Made by a program: the position numbers and the translations under genes
Notes under the pieces: model-generated
The model's database searches: none
What the model saw: the letters and a program-made list of their open reading frames with translations, nothing else
Told to the model about the DNA's origin: nothing
Part shown: piece after piece, positions 23,554-35,349 of the stretch
How positions within the stretch are numbered: position 1 is the stretch's first letter
Layout: the number at the start of each line of letters is the position of its first letter
Assembly (NCBI GenBank): GCA_039707655.1
Contig: CM077664.1
Location: 120,998,485-121,062,484, forward strand
DNA: 64,000 nt
Reading direction: 5' to 3'
Source: Elymus sibiricus
Taxonomy: Eukaryota; Streptophyta; Magnoliopsida; Poales; Poaceae

Positions 23554-23566
23554 AGCTTGGGGGAGT
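23554..23566 (+). promoter_or_regulatory. Polypurine tract of the plus Athila element
   Basis: AGCTTGGGGGAGT, immediately before the LTR start TGATATG. Confidence 0.75.
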
Positions 23567-24982
23567 TGATATGTCTCCAATGTATCCACTTTTCCAGACA
23601 CTTTTGTTCTTGTTTTGGACTCTAATTTGCATGATTTGAATGAAACTAACCCGGACTGACGCTGTTTTCAGCAGAACTACCATGGTGTTGTTTTTGTGCA
23701 GAAATAAAAGTTGTCGGAATTGGATGAAACTTTGCGAAGATTTTTTATTGAATAAATAAAAAATACTGGAACGACGATCTATTGGAGGGGGCCACCTGCT
23801 ACCCACAAGGAAACAGGGCGCGCCTACCCCCCAGGGCGCGCCCTGATGCCTTGTGGGGCCCACAGACGGCCGTCTGACCTAATTCCAGGCCTATATAATC
23901 CGTCTTCCCGAGAAAAAAATAAGAGAAGAAGTTTCATCGTGTTCTATGATACGGAGCCACCGCCCCCTCCTGTTCTTCATCGGGAGGGCTAATCTGGAGT
24001 CCGTTCGGGGCTCCGGAGAGGGGGAATCATCGTCGTCGTCATCATCAACCCTTCTTCATCAACAATTCCATGATGCTCACCACCGGGAGTGAGTAATTTC
24101 TTCATAGGCTTGATAGACGGTGATGGAGATGGATGAGATTTGTCATGTAATCGAGTCAATTTGTTAGGGCTTGATCCCTAGGATTCACTATGTTCTGAGA
24201 TTAATGTTGTTATGACTTTGCTATGCTTAATGGTTGTCACTAGGGCCCGAGTGCCATGATTTCAGATCTGAACCCTTTATGTTTTCAAGAATATATATGA
24301 ATTCTTGATCCTATCTGGTAGTTGTATGTACTTGTTATTGTTCTGAATCGTAGACCCCAAGGTGACATTAATTGGGATACTCTCCGGGGATGACTGTAAT
24401 TCGAGGAGTTCATGTGTTCATCATATGTTAATGCTTTGTTCTGGTTCTCTATTAAAAGGAGGCCTTAATTACCCTTAGATTTCCTTATGGACCCCACTGC
24501 CACGGGAGGGTAGGACAAAAGATGTCATACAAGTTCTTATTATAATCATGTATGACTATATACGGAATGCATGCCTACATTGAATTGATGAATTGGAGCT
24601 ATTGTGTATCGCTCTAGGTTGTGATTGTTGCATGATGAATGTCATCCATAACAAATATCCATCGCTGATCCAATGCCTACGCTTTGCTCATATTGTCTTT
24701 ACTAAGTTACTATTGTTGCTGCTGCTGTTACAATCACTATAAAACTGCTACTGTCACTGTTATTGTTACTATCGCTACTGTTGTCGCTTCTATCAAACTA
24801 TCATACTACTATGCTACTAAAGACTTTGCTGCAGAGAAATAACTCTCCATGTGTGGTTGAATTGACAACTCAACAACTAAGGCTCATAAATATTCTTTGG
24901 CTCCCCTTGTGTCGAATCAATAAATTTGGGTGAAATACTACCCTCGAAGACTGTTGTGATCCCCTATACTTGTGGGTCATCA
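23567..24982 (+). mobile_element. 3' LTR, 1416 bp, of the plus Athila element
   Basis: Starts TGATATGTCTCC and ends GTGGGTCATCA, so TGAT...ATCA are inverted ends. TATATAA lies at 23892. A run of CTGCTACTGTCACTGTTATTG-like trinucleotides lies near 24715-24810. No genes. Confidence 0.85.
23892..23898 (+). promoter_or_regulatory. TATA box in the plus Athila LTR
   Basis: TATATAA in GGCCTATATAATCCGTC. Confidence 0.55.
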
Positions 24983-25121
24983 GCGCGCTCCTAGGGGATG
25001 GGCGCGCCACATGAGCCTGTATCCCCCTCGGGCTCCGTCTCGGTTGTTTCTTTTTTTTTTCTAATTTTTTATATATTCCAAAACTGACGAAAAGTATTTT
25101 TATGGAATTTTGGGAGTCGGT

Positions 25122-25736
25122 TTACTTACTCCGAAAGGTCTCTTCTATGTACTCTTCCGGTTCAATTACCTGAATAACATCCGAATCAATTTTAATGGGG
25201 GTACCTACATTATAATGTTTAATTCTTTGCCCATTAACTACCTTCGGATTATTTCCTTCGGCGTTATTTATTTTGATGGCTCCGGAATGATAGACTTCTT
25301 CGACGATATATGGACCCTCCCATTTCGAGAGAAGTTTACCTGCAAAATATCTGAAACGAGACTTGTACAAAAGAACTTGATCACCAATATGAAATTCCCA
25401 TTTGTGAATTCTTTTATCATGCCATCGTTTAACTTTCTCTTTAAATAATTTAGCATTCTCGTATGCTTGTGTTCTCCATTCATCTAGAGAACTAGTATCA
25501 AATAACCTCTTTTCACCGACAAGCTTAAAATCATAATTAAGTTCTTTAATAGCCCAATAAGCTTTATGTTCTAACTCAAGAGGGAAATGACAAGCTTTTC
25601 CTTAAACCATTTTATATGGGGACATACCCATAGGATTTTTATAAGCAGTTCTATATGCCCACAGTGCATCATCGAGTTTTTGAGACCAATTCTTTCTAGA
25701 TTTATTAACACTCTTTTGCAAGATTAACTTTATTTC
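25122..25736 (-). pseudogene. pol: C-terminal part of integrase (Athila)
   Basis: Continues the integrase after a TGA at 25739-25737. An in-frame TAA lies near 25603, in the motif usually read YKMVYGKACH. The tail (25370-25122) includes FAGKLLSKWEGPYIVEEVY and ends EEYIEETFRSK, the usual end of Athila polyproteins. It likely contacts target DNA in intact elements. Confidence 0.8.
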
Positions 25737-27416
25737 TCAATTACTCAATTCAACTTGCCCACTAGACTGAGGATGATAAGGTGATGCTACTATATGGTGT
25801 ACATCATATTTAGCAAAAACTTTACAGAAAGCACCATGAATAAAATGTGAACCACCATCAGTCATTAAATATCTAGGGACTCCAAACCTAGGAAAGATAA
25901 CCTCTTTAAGCATTTTAATAGAAGTCTTATGATCAGCACTACTAGTTGGAATAGCTTCTACCCACTTAGTAACATAATCAACAGCAACTAGAATATGAGT
26001 GTATCCATACGAAGGAGGAAAAGGTCCCATATAATCAAAACCCCAAACATCAAATGGTTCAATGACAAGTGAATAATTCATAGGCATTTCCTGACGTTTA
26101 CTAATATTTCCAACTCTTTGACATTCATTACAAGAAATGACAAACTTACGTGCATCCTTGAAGAGAGTAGGCCAATAAAAACCAGATTGTAATTCCTTGT
26201 GTGCAGTCCTGTCTCCAGCATGGTGTCCTCCGTAAGGCTCGAAGTGGCACTTCCTCACGATTTGTACCTGCTCATGCTCGGGTACACAACATCTAATAAT
26301 ACCATCTACTCCTTCTTTATATAAATGTGGGTCATCCCAAAAGTAATGTCTCATGTCAAATAAGAACTTTTTCTTTTGTTGGTATGTGTAATTAGGTGGT
26401 ATATATTTAGCAACAATGAAATTCGCATAATCTGCATACCAAGGATTATCACGAGAAGTGGAAGCATTTATAGCAGCTAATTGCTGATCAGGAAAACTAT
26501 CATTAACAGGTATTGGGTCAACAAGAATATTTTCCATCCTAGACAAATTATCTGCGACAGGATTATCAGCTCCCTTTCTATCAACAATATGCAAATCGAA
26601 TTCTTGAAGCAAAAGAACCCATCTAATCAACCTAGGCTTAGCATGTTTCTTATCAATAGGACATTTAATAGCAGCATGATTAGTGTGAATAGTAACTTTA
26701 GAATCAACAATATAAGGTCTGAACTTATCACATGCAAACACAACTGCTAGAAATTCTTTTTCAGTAGTAGCATAATTTATTTGAGCACTATCCAAGGTCT
26801 TACTAGCATAATGAATAACATTTAATTTCTTATCAACTCTTTGACCTAGAACAACACTAATAGCATAATCACTAGCATCACACATAATTTCAAAGGGTAA
26901 GTTCCAATCAGGTGGTTGAACAATAGGTGCAGTTATCAAGGCTTTCTTAAGTATTTCAAAGGCTTCTACGCAATCATCATCAAAAACAAAGGGAGCATCT
27001 TTTTGTAGAAGATTAGTAAGAGGCCTAGAAATTTTAGAAAAGTCCTTAATGAACCTTCTATAGAAACCTGCATGACCGAGGAAGCTTCTTATACCTTTGA
27101 TATCTTTAGGACATGGCATCTTCTCAATTGCATCAACTTTAGCCTTATCTACTTCAATGCCTCTTTCGGAGATTTTATGACCAAGGACTATCCCTTCATT
27201 CACCATAAAGTGGCACTTCTCCCAATTCAAGATGAGGTTAGTCTCTTCACATCTCTGCAAAACTTTATCAAGATTGCTCAAGCAGTCATCAAAAGAAGTT
27301 CCGTAAATAGAGAAATCATCCATGAAGACCTCAACAATTTTCTCACAGAAATCAGAGAATATAGCAGTCATACATCTTTGAAAAGTAGCAGGTGCATTAC
27401 ATAAACCAAAAGGCAT
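25737..27416 (-). pseudogene. pol: RT (second half), RNase H, integrase core (Athila)
   Basis: A long open frame of 559 residues beginning inside RT ([15 protein letters not shown]). The RT catalytic motif is FMDD ([10 protein letters not shown]). RNase H follows at about residues 165-290, with [17 protein letters not shown] and [11 protein letters not shown]. The integrase has the zinc-finger H-H-C-C pattern ([15 protein letters not shown]), then D in GFDYMGP, D in MTDGGSHF and E in SGQVELS, with 35 residues between the last two. The frame ends at TGA 25739-25737 where LSN(R)EIK is usual, so translation would stop before the integrase tail. Enzymes for cDNA synthesis and insertion. Confidence 0.9.
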
Positions 27417-28735
27417 ACATCTATAAGCATAAGTTCCAAAAGGACAAGTAGAAGTAGTTTTCTCTTGATCTTCTTGCGATACAGGTATTTGAGAGAAACC
27501 AGAATATACATCTAGGAAATAAAAATGTGTATGCTTAGATAATCAAATAGCTTCGGTTTGCATTATCCATAGGACACCTTATATGTATCAAAATTGTATT
27601 TCTAACATTTGATCAATCAAAGGCAAAGGATAATGATCTGTCCTAGTAGCTTTATTTAGTTTTCTAAAATTAGTTACCATTCTATAGCCTGTAGCAACTC
27701 TTTGTGGGATAAGTTCATTTTTATCATTAGGAACAACAGTGATGCCACCTTTGTTGGGGACACAATGAACAGGACTTACCCATCTACTATGAGCTATAGG
27801 ATAAATTATACATGCCTCCAGAAGCTTTAATATTTTCATTCTTACCACATCCTTCATTTTAGGATTCAAGCGACGTTGATGATCAACAACTAGTTTAGCA
27901 CTAGGCTCCATATTAATCTTGTGTTGGCATAGAGTAGGGTTGATGCCTTTAAGATCATCAAGAGTATAGCCAATTGCAGCATGATGTTTCTTCAAAGTTT
28001 TCAATAATCTCTTTTCTTCGTGCACTGAAAGGTTAGCATTGATAATAACAGGATATATCTTCTTGTCATCTAGATAAGCATATTTCAATGTATCTGGGAG
28101 CTTCTTTAATTCAAACACAGGATCACCCTTAGGTGGGGGAGAATCTCCTAAAGTTTCAACAGGTAAATTGTGCTTAAGAATAGGTGCTTTCCTAAAGAAT
28201 ATTTCAACTATTTCATTTCTTTCATTCATATGCATATCATTTTCATGATCTAACAAATATTGCTCTAATGGATTAGTAAGAGGCACGACAATAGAAGCAA
28301 GACCAATAATATCATCTTTATTAGGCAAATCTTTATCATGAGGTTGTCTAGTGAACTTAGAGAAATTAAATTCATGAGATACATCACCAAACTTAACCTT
28401 AACCTTTTCTTTAACCCAATCAGTTTCAGCATTAACAATATTCAAGAATGGTCTACCAAATATAATGGGAAAAAAATTATCTTGTTGTGATCCAAGTACT
28501 AAGAAATCAGTAGGATATTTGATCTTACCACAAAAGACTTCAACATCTCTAACAATCCCAAGCGGTGAAATGGTATCCATATTTGCAAGCTTAATAGTAA
28601 CATCAATTTCTTCTTTCTCAGCAGGTGAAATATTATGCATGACTTCTTGATAGAGAGAGAAAGGAATAGCACTTATACTAGCAACCATATCACATAAACC
28701 ATGATGGCAATGTTATCCAATCTTAGCAGAAACAA
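27417..28735 (-). pseudogene. pol: aspartic protease and first part of RT (Athila)
   Basis: Open from about 28735 to 27588. The protease active-site region reads CDMVASISAIP where D-L/T-G-A is expected, so the conserved glycine is replaced. The second protease landmark is FGRPFLN. The RT start follows (IYPIAHSRWVSPVHCVPNKGG, RKLNKATRTDHYPLPLIDQ). The frame is lost at 27588, and RT resumes after a disturbed 170-bp stretch at 27416. The protease would cleave the gag-pol precursor. The changed active site and the frame breaks suggest it is dead. Confidence 0.82.
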
Positions 28736-29907
28736 CAGGCATGCCAACAACTTTCTTATTCTTATCTAATAGATCTTGTTCATTTCTAATAGGCTTAGCA
28801 ATTCTACCAGCTTCATCACATAAATAAATAACATGCCCATCAATATTGTCAACCAAGAGATCTTTAACCATTGCAACAGGAGGTTCTACCTTAATTTGTT
28901 AAGAGGGTTTAGATGTTTTAATATTACTCTTAGGAACCACAGTTGTAGCCTTAGCATGTTTCTTAATCCTAACAGGGAAAGGATGTTTCTCAATATAAGT
29001 AGTAGGCACAACAGGATTAGCAATATAAGCAATTGTTTCAGTTTTAGTAGTAATTGGTTTTTCACAAATATCTTCAATAGGTGGGTGAAATTTAAACCAC
29101 TTCTCCTTAGGGAGATCAACATGAGCAGCAAAGGATTCACAGAATGTAGCTAATATCTTAGAGTCAAGTCCATATTTCGCACTAAGCATATGCAAAACTT
29201 ATGTTTCTATAAAAGACTTAACGCAATCAAATTCAAGATTTATACCTGACTCATTACCTTTGTCGATTTCCCAATCTTCAGAGTTACGTTTAATTATCTC
29301 AATAAGATTCCATTTGAATTCAATACTTCTTTTTGAGAAAGAACCAGCAGAGGAAGAATCAAGCATTGTTCTATCATTATTAGAAAGCCGAGCATAAAAG
29401 TTTTGAATAATCATATCTCTTGGGAGCTCATGATTGGGGCATGTGTGCATCATGTCCTTAAGCCTCCCCCAAGATTGAGCGATACTTTCTCCTTCACGAG
29501 GCCAAAAATTATATATATATAATTCTGATCACAATGAACCAAGTGCATAGGATAAAATTTCTGGTTGAATTCCAGCCTCAGTTGGTTCCAGTCCCATTTT
29601 CGGGTTCATCCAATAGCCTATACCATGACAATGCTCTTCCCCTCAAAGATAAATGGAATAATTTCTTCTTAGCTCCATGCCCTGGTAAACCTGCAAGCTT
29701 AAAAAATCCACAAAGCTCATCTATATACATTAGGTGCATATCAGGATGTATTGTTCCATCTCCTAGATAAGGATTAGCATGCAATTTTTCCATAATACCC
29801 GAAGGGATTTCATAATAAATATTTTTAGTAGGTTGAGGAGCGGCTCTTACTTCTTCCGCTCGAGGTGAAGATACCCCGAGCAAGCCCCTCAAAGGATTAT
29901 CTTCCAT
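28736..29907 (-). pseudogene. gag (Athila)
   Basis: ATG at 29907 (MEDNPLRGLLG). The conserved gag core follows (KKKLFHLSLRGRALSWYRLL) to a stop at 29578. The protein continues in other frames: 29453-29199 (MMHTCPNHELPRDMIIQNFY) and 29195-28899 (AKYGLDSKILATFCESF, later KTETIAYIANPVV), then toward the protease. At least two frame shifts or stops. It would form the capsid-like particle. Confidence 0.78.
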
Positions 29908-29985
29908 AGTGAGAAGTGAAGATAAAATTCAGCACGTAATAAAAAATGTTTCCTTACCAAATTCCTCTTACCAAAAGCGCTTCAT

Positions 29986-30003
29986 TCCCCGGCAATGGAG
30001 CCA
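29986..30003 (-). promoter_or_regulatory. Primer-binding site (Asp-tRNA type, mutated)
   Basis: On the minus strand TGGCTCCATTGCCGGGG lies about 11 bp inside the LTR edge. It differs at two bases from TGGCGCCGTTGCCGGGG, the site usual in Athila-type elements. Confidence 0.7.
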
Positions 30004-30014
30004 GAAAAGAGTCT

Positions 30015-31525
30015 TGATTACCCACAAGTATAGGGGATCAATCATAATCCTTTCGATAAGTAAGAGTGTCAAACCCAATAAGGAGAAGAAGGAATTGATT
30101 AGCGGTTTCAGCAAGGTATTCTGTGCAAGTGCTGTAAAGTAGTAGTAACAGATAGTTTGATAGCAAGATAATTGATAGCAAGTAACAAGTAACCAAAGTA
30201 ACAAGGTGTAGAAAGGTGGCCCAATCCTTTTATTACAAAGGACAAGCCGGAAGTACTTCTTATAATGAGCAAAGGGTTCTCGAGGACACATGGAATCTCG
30301 TCTAGTTAACTTCATCATGTTTAGTTGATTCGCGTTCACTATTTTGATAAATTGATATGTGGGTGGACAGGTGCTAGGGTGTTGTTCTTACTTGAACAAG
30401 CAACCCTCTTATGATTACCCCCTCTCGCAAGCATCCGCAACTATGAAAGAAGAATTAAGATAAATCTAACCATAGCATGAAACGTAGGATCCAAATCAGC
30501 CCCTTATGGAATAGTGCATAAACTAGGGTTTAAGCTGGTGTCACTCTCGCAACCCATCATCTACTTACTAATTCCACAATGTCTTCCCCTAGGCCCAAGA
30601 ATGGTAATGTGTCGTGTAGTCAACGTTCACACGACACCACTAGAGGAAGAACAACATACATCTCATCAAAATATTGAACGAATACCAACTTCACATGATT
30701 ACTTATAACAAGACTTCTCCCAAGTCCTCAAGAACAAACGGAACTACTCACAATTCATATTCATTTCAAGATCAGAGGAGAATAATATATGATTAACAAT
30801 CTGAACATATAATCTTCCACCAAGTAAACCAACTAGCATCAACTACAAGATGTAATCAACACTACTAGCAACCCACATGTACCAATCTGAGGTTTTGGGA
30901 CAAAGATTGAATACAAGAGATGAACTAGGGTTTGAGATGAGATGGTGCTGGTGAAGATATTGATGGAGATGAGTCCTCCCACGATGAGAGGAACGTTGGT
31001 GATGACGATGGCTTCGATTTCCCCCTCCCGGAGAGAAGTATCCCCGGCGGAATCGCTTCGCCGGAGAGCAAAATGTGCTCCTTCCCATGTTCCGCCTCGA
31101 GATGACGTCGCTTCGTCCCGTAAGTCTTCTTCTGATTTTTTTTCCTAGGGAAATGGCTTCATATAGGAGAAGATGGGCCTCGGAGGCTTGTTGTGGGCCC
31201 CACAAGCTTGGGTGGCACACCCCAGGGGGTGGGCACTGAGCTTGTGGCCCCACGGTGAGTCCCCTCCAGTAACTTATTTCGCCAGTATTTTTATATATTC
31301 CAAAATAAATCTCCATAAATTTCCAGGTCATTTGGAGCTCCGGAGAATAGCTATCTCTATTGCAGCTCTTTTCAGGTTAGAATTCCAGCCGCCAGCAATC
31401 TCCCTCTTGTGATGAAACTTGCAAATTAAGAGAGAAAATGCATTAGAATTGCATCTAAAACTGAAATATAGCTTTAAAACAATGTAAATAATAGTAGGAA
31501 AACATGATGCAAAATGGACGTATCA
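30015..31525 (-). mobile_element. 5' LTR of the minus Athila element (1511 bp)
   Basis: On the minus strand it begins TGATACGTCCATTTTGC and ends GTGGGTAATCA (TGAT...ATCA ends). GCCCA (31526-31530) flanks it. A possible TATATGAA lies near 31165-31158 on the minus strand. It is not of the same family as the LTR at 23567, although both end in the similar CTTGTGGGT(A/C)ATCA. Confidence 0.85.
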
Positions 31526-31742
31526 GCCCACCACTAGTGCAGCGACCTACTATACAAACGGTTTTTACCCCCTTTCAGCGACAGAGTTTTAAACCGTCGC
31601 CTTGCGTGTGTGTGCGATAGGGGGGGTCCTTTCAACATGACCCAGAAAATGTCCGTGATAGGGCCTCCGGTCACACACGCGGGGTAAAAAGAGCTCGTGT
31701 GCGATCGGGAGAGCCATCGCAGACAATTATACTGGCCCAATC

Positions 31743-31865
31743 GTTTCCGTTCATATGTACATCCCACACAGTGAATCCAAGACAAACGTTTCCGTTCATA
31801 TATACATCCCACACAGTGAATCCCAGACAAACGTTTCCATTCATATGTACATCCCACACAGTTTT
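31743..31865 (+). repeat. 45-bp subterminal tandem repeat, 2.7 copies
   Basis: GTTTCC(G/A)TTCATATGTAC at 31743, 31788 and 31833, each followed by CATCCCACACAG. Period exactly 45 bp. Subterminal repeats are typical transposase-binding regions in CACTA elements. Confidence 0.85.
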
Positions 31866-32404
31866 CCGCATCACATCGTCTGTGATAGCATTGCCATTGC
31901 AGACGATAGTAATAATTTTATCGTTTGTGTTATTGAATGCATCACGCACGGTGTCTAGAAAAAACTGTGTGGCATAGGCTGTCCATCACACACAATTTTT
32001 ATGTGGAAAACGTTTGTGCAAGGTGGCCTAACACAAACAGTTGTCCAGAGGAAGTCGTGTGTGATTGTTCATTGATCCAACATGTTTACTTCCTAGAAAC
32101 TGTGTGGGTTGTCTGAGATCATCGCCCACTGTGTTGTCTCAATAACCGTTTGCACTTGAAAAACCCAATAAGCAGGCTAATTGGCCTATTATTATTAATC
32201 CATTTAGTAATCAAATTTATATTTCATATTAAACACACAATATATTTCATTTTTGTATTACGGAACCAGGATTTCATAATTGAAATACATCAGAGTACAA
32301 CATCATATAGCTTCAGCACTCACTCACACCATATAGGCTAGCTACCCCATTACACAACAGCACCAAGTTTCACATGCAACGTCTAAAACCTTTGGAAATT
32401 AGCA

Positions 32405-33318
32405 TCATAGACGGTAGATAGACAGATGAATCTCATCTGGAAAACTGCTGAAGCGGAAGGCGAATATTGAGCCTTCAATGATGTTGAAGGTCCTTGCAAC
32501 TTTAGGCCAGTGCCTGTGGATGATTGACCGCCCATCCTTCGTCCTCTTGAGGAAGACTTCAATATTGTACCATGGGTGTTGTATGAACACCTTCCTCGCC
32601 TGTTGACCATACAGGTGGTTTGAGAGGTAATCATCTGTGAACTGCTTTGGAAAGGCCTGAAAACAAAGATATGCATAAATATCTTCTCTGAATTTTGAAA
32701 TGGCGCAAAGGAATAAAAAAACAAGGTACTCACTCCGGTCCTTTTTACTCCGCGTATTAGATTTGTATCAGGTCAAACTTTGTAAAGTTTCACCAAATTT
32801 ATTTTAAAAAATATCAACATCCACGATACCAAATATGTATGCTATAAAGTTGTATTTCATAATGCATCTAAAAATCATGATTTGGCAGTTTGAATGTTGC
32901 TACTTTTTTCTATAACTTTGGTCAAAGTAGAGATACTTTGACTTCAGACAAAACTTATATGCAGACTAAAAAGGACCAGAGGGAGTATAAGAGTTAGTAC
33001 CATCCTGTAGTTCACTGATGTCTTCTTCATTGTGCAGACAAAGATCTTGTTGTTTTTCGTCGCTAGTTTCTTTATCCTAACAATCTTTCTGAGTTTCTTG
33101 ACTTGACTGATATTCATGGACATCTCATTTCCCCATATGCAAAATGGGTCGAACAGTGGGTCAAAACCTCTGACAGCAGGACCTACATGTGCAAGACCAA
33201 ATTGTTAAAAACCTAAATACTAGAATGGTTCCTGCAATTGCACAATAATGTGCTATTCGACAAAGGACCATGCATGTGCGAACCTTGATGGTAAACCTCA
33301 GTGCCTCCCATTGTTTCC
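32405..33318 (-). CDS. B3-domain-like gene, three visible exons, carried in CACTA A
   Basis: Exons with consensus splice borders: 33318-33284 (35 bp), 33182-33001 and 32656-32405 (TGA stop). They join in one open frame. The middle exon codes FDPFCIWGNEM and a basic helical part. The last codes FPKQFTDDYLSNHLYG, DGRSIIHRHWPKVARTF and IEGSIFAFRFSSFPDEI, a pattern I read as a B3 DNA-binding domain (FPKxF start, HW..F core, EG..FxF, hydrophobic last strand). B3 proteins are plant nuclear transcription factors. The start codon exon is not identified: METMGGTEV-like residues occur in the 35-bp exon, so translation could start there. Intron 2 contains a MITE (32729-32985). The same exon set recurs at 57612-58675. 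It is most likely a host gene captured by the transposon; the B3 assignment needs a profile search. Confidence 0.62.
32729..32985. mobile_element. Stowaway-type MITE (257 bp) in the B3 gene intron
   Basis: Terminal inverted repeats CTCACTCCGGTCCTTTTTA and TAAAAAGGACCAGAGGGAG, flanked by TA on both sides (32727-32728, 32986-32987). No coding capacity. The inverted ends and TA duplication are typical of mariner-derived MITEs. Confidence 0.88.
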
Positions 33319-33460
33319 CTGCAACACATATAAGGTAGTTATTGATCAGGTTAAGTGAGGGTTGGCATACTATCAGTAAAATATGTTGATGAAAAATAAA
33401 CACATTGTAGATTCAGCAGATTAATTCGAGCCACATGAAAAAGCCATTTATCCAAACCAA

Positions 33461-33910
33461 GAATGCTTAAGAACTAGGAAATATAGCAATTGTATATGTT
33501 TCTCATGTATTTAGTACAGCCAAATTCGATTTATTTCTCACATGCATAACAATACAAAATTGTACCCACGACAATTGAACATCGCATTGCAGAATTGAAC
33601 CAAACAGTTAACTAAGCACCACAACAAATGAACCAAATAGTTAACTGAGCAATACATTGCACAATAGAACATACTAGAAGATCAGAATGCTTACCAACTT
33701 GGAAATATAGCAATTGTATTTGTTTCTCATGTATTTTGTATAGCCAAATTCGATTTATTTCTCACATGCAAGAGAATACAAAATTGCACCCACAAGAATT
33801 GAGCATCACATTGTAGAATTGAACCAAACAGTTAACTAAACATGACAACAAATTAACCAAACAGTTAACTGAGCACCACATTGCACAATATATAGAACAT
33901 ATATACTAGA
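33461..33910. repeat. 224-bp tandem repeat, two copies
   Basis: GAATGCTTA starts at 33461 and 33685. Each copy continues with GGAAATATAGCAATTGTAT, TAGCCAAATTCGATTTAT and AACAGTTAACTRA. Same place relative to the B3 gene as the 232-bp array in CACTA B. Confidence 0.8.
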
Positions 33911-34063
33911 GGATCAGATTGCATAGTAACAGTACATAGGACAATTCACAAGAATTTGTAAAGGAAAGGCAGGAGCAGCACATGCAACAGGTAAACCAAA
34001 CATGCTTAACCGGCGTAGCTAGCTAGCTGAACATAGGTCCTTGTAGTGAGCTAAAAAGACAAG

Positions 34064-34558
34064 TTACTCCTCATCGTCAGAGATATCGATGACGATTGGC
34101 TCCTTAGACTTGGAAGAGGGCGAGGCCTCCACATCGTGGGTGCCCTTCTCATGGTGGTGAGTCTCCTGAGCCGCTCCGGGCACCAACCTGCTGGCTCTGG
34201 AGTTGAGGTAAGCACGGGCACGCTGAGAAAACACCTCATAGTCTTTGTCGAAGGCACCAACGGTGGCCTCGAGAAAATGCCACGAACTGTTGTTTAAAGC
34301 AGCCAACCGCGTGGCAGCGTCCGCACGCGAGGCGTTGATGGTGGCCTCGACGGCGAGGTGCTTCTCCAAGATCTGGGGGTCGGCACGCATGGCAGCCATC
34401 GCGACCTCATCCGCGCGTGTGGCCGCGATTTGCTTCTCCGCTGCCAAATGCTCCTTGAGCTCCTGGCTATACTGCATGCACCATGGCTTAGGGCGGCGCT
34501 TATTTGGAGCATTGGTCGGTGATTTAGGTGGAAGGTGTCGCGCCGGCCGTCGGGGCAT
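34064..34558 (-). CDS. Small alanine-rich nuclear-type protein carried in CACTA A
   Basis: Complete frame of 164 codons from ATG 34558 (MPRRPARHLPPKSP). The N-terminus is basic and proline-rich. An alanine/charged helical middle (EKQIAATRADEVAMAAMRAD and a similar stretch after it) looks like a short internal duplication. The C-terminus is acidic (IVIDISDDEE). No known domain recognised. It lies upstream of the B3 exons on the same strand and might be a first part of one transcript, but it ends in a stop. The second CACTA element has an unrelated-looking protein in this place. A single intact frame supports a real gene or a recent one; expression unknown. Confidence 0.5.
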   Translation of the reverse strand: MPRRPARHLPPKSPTNAPNKRRPKPWCMQYSQELKEHLAAEKQIAATRADEVAMAAMRADPQILEKHLAVEATINASRADAATRLAALNNSSWHFLEATVGAFDKDYEVFSQRARAYLNSRASRLVPGAAQETHHHEKGTHDVEASPSSKSKEPIVIDISDDEE

Positions 34559-35103
34559 GTGGGATGTAGAAGGAGGTGGAGGATGGGGGTCGGGTGTGGA
34601 TTACCTGACTAGATTGACGAGGCCGAGCAGCAGGAAGGAGCGTCGCCGGCGAGGCGGCGTCACTACAAGCAAGCAGTGAAGGTTTGAACTTGAAATGGAA
34701 GGCGGAAACAGGGGAAATGTGGCTTTTGGTAAGGACGAGGGGGGCATGCACTACAAAAAAAGACACATCCGTGACATTATAGCCTGAACGAAAACTTTTT
34801 CTGTCATGGTTGTGACACTTCTATGACAATAATCATGACAAAAACACGTATCATCATAGATGTGGTGGGCTCCTACTTCTATGACAAAAACTTTTGATAG
34901 AAAATGGGCTTTTCGTCCTGGGCGGGCCGGAGACGCACCCGCATGACATTATTTGGGCCGTCCATGACGTAAAAAATTGTGGTAGAAGTGAAGGCGAAGA
35001 AATTTTTGAGGAGTTCCCGATTACGGTGGGTGGTCGGGGCCGAGCGATGCAGCGTGGTTTGCGCGTTTCTCTCGTACGCGCGCATGTGTGCGAGGCGTTC
35101 GCT

Positions 35104-35312
35104 AACTGAACCCGAGCGAGGCATTCGCTTACTGAACCCGAGCGATCGATCGATACCTCGCACTACTACACGTACTGAACCCGAGCGATCGATCCCACTG
35201 CGTACTGAAGCCGAGCGATCCCTTCGCTGCTAACTGGACTCGAGCGATTCCTTCGCTGCTAACTGCATTCGATCGATCCTTCTTGCTGCTTACTGAAGCC
35301 GATTGAGCCCCT
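35104..35312 (+). repeat. Subterminal array ACTGAACCCGAGCGATCG, about seven units
   Basis: Units begin at about 35106, 35131, 35176, 35203, 35232, 35262 and 35290, 25-45 bp apart. They vary as ACTG(A/G)A(C/G)(C/T)CGAGCGAT with GATC extensions. Confidence 0.8.
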
Positions 35313-35349
35313 GTGCGAGACGTAGCCAGCCGGTGTTGGGTTGCGTCTC

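Larger units (their letters stand above)
22572..24982 (+). mobile_element. Plus-strand Athila-type retrotransposon: 3' untranslated end and 3' LTR
   Basis: 22572-23566 is noncoding 3' internal sequence typical of Athila-type elements, ending in a purine tract. The LTR follows. The rest of the element would lie left of the minus Tat insertion and is not in the window. At 24982 the sequence changes to the 3' region of a minus-strand Athila-type element, so this element is inferred to be inserted there (target flank GCGCG, 24983-24987). Confidence 0.78.
24983..31525 (-). mobile_element. Minus-strand Athila-type retrotransposon, lacking its 3' LTR
   Basis: Right to left: 5' LTR (31525-30015), primer-binding site, gag, protease, RT, RNase H, integrase (ending 25122) and part of the 3' region, cut at 24983 by the plus Athila element. 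Its domain order, the Asp-tRNA-like primer site and the long 3' region place it in the Athila group. All coding parts carry stops or shifts. Confidence 0.85.
31532..34748. mobile_element. CACTA transposon A, one terminus and internal part
   Basis: Starts CACTAGTGCAGCGACC at 31532. The first 100 bp match the terminus at 56644 closely (TACAAACGGTTTTTACCC, then GACAGAGTTTTAAACCGTCG). Subterminal sequence with many GTGTGCGA or CACACAG words follows to about 32150. No transposase is seen, so it is non-autonomous or partial. The opposite terminus is not found; another CACTA-type end begins at 34749, so the right limit is uncertain. It carries the B3-like gene and a second small gene, both on the minus strand. 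Confidence 0.75.

Noticed and set aside
30015..31525. Relating this LTR to the one at 23567-24982 as a pair of one element
   Set aside because: They are in opposite orientation and their starts differ (TGATACGTCCATTTT versus TGATATGTCTCCAAT). Only the terminal 20 bp are similar.
31532..34760. CACTA A and the terminus at 34749 as two ends of one element
   Set aside because: The termini differ in sequence and 34749 is not the inverted complement of 31532; both read outward-in on the plus strand.
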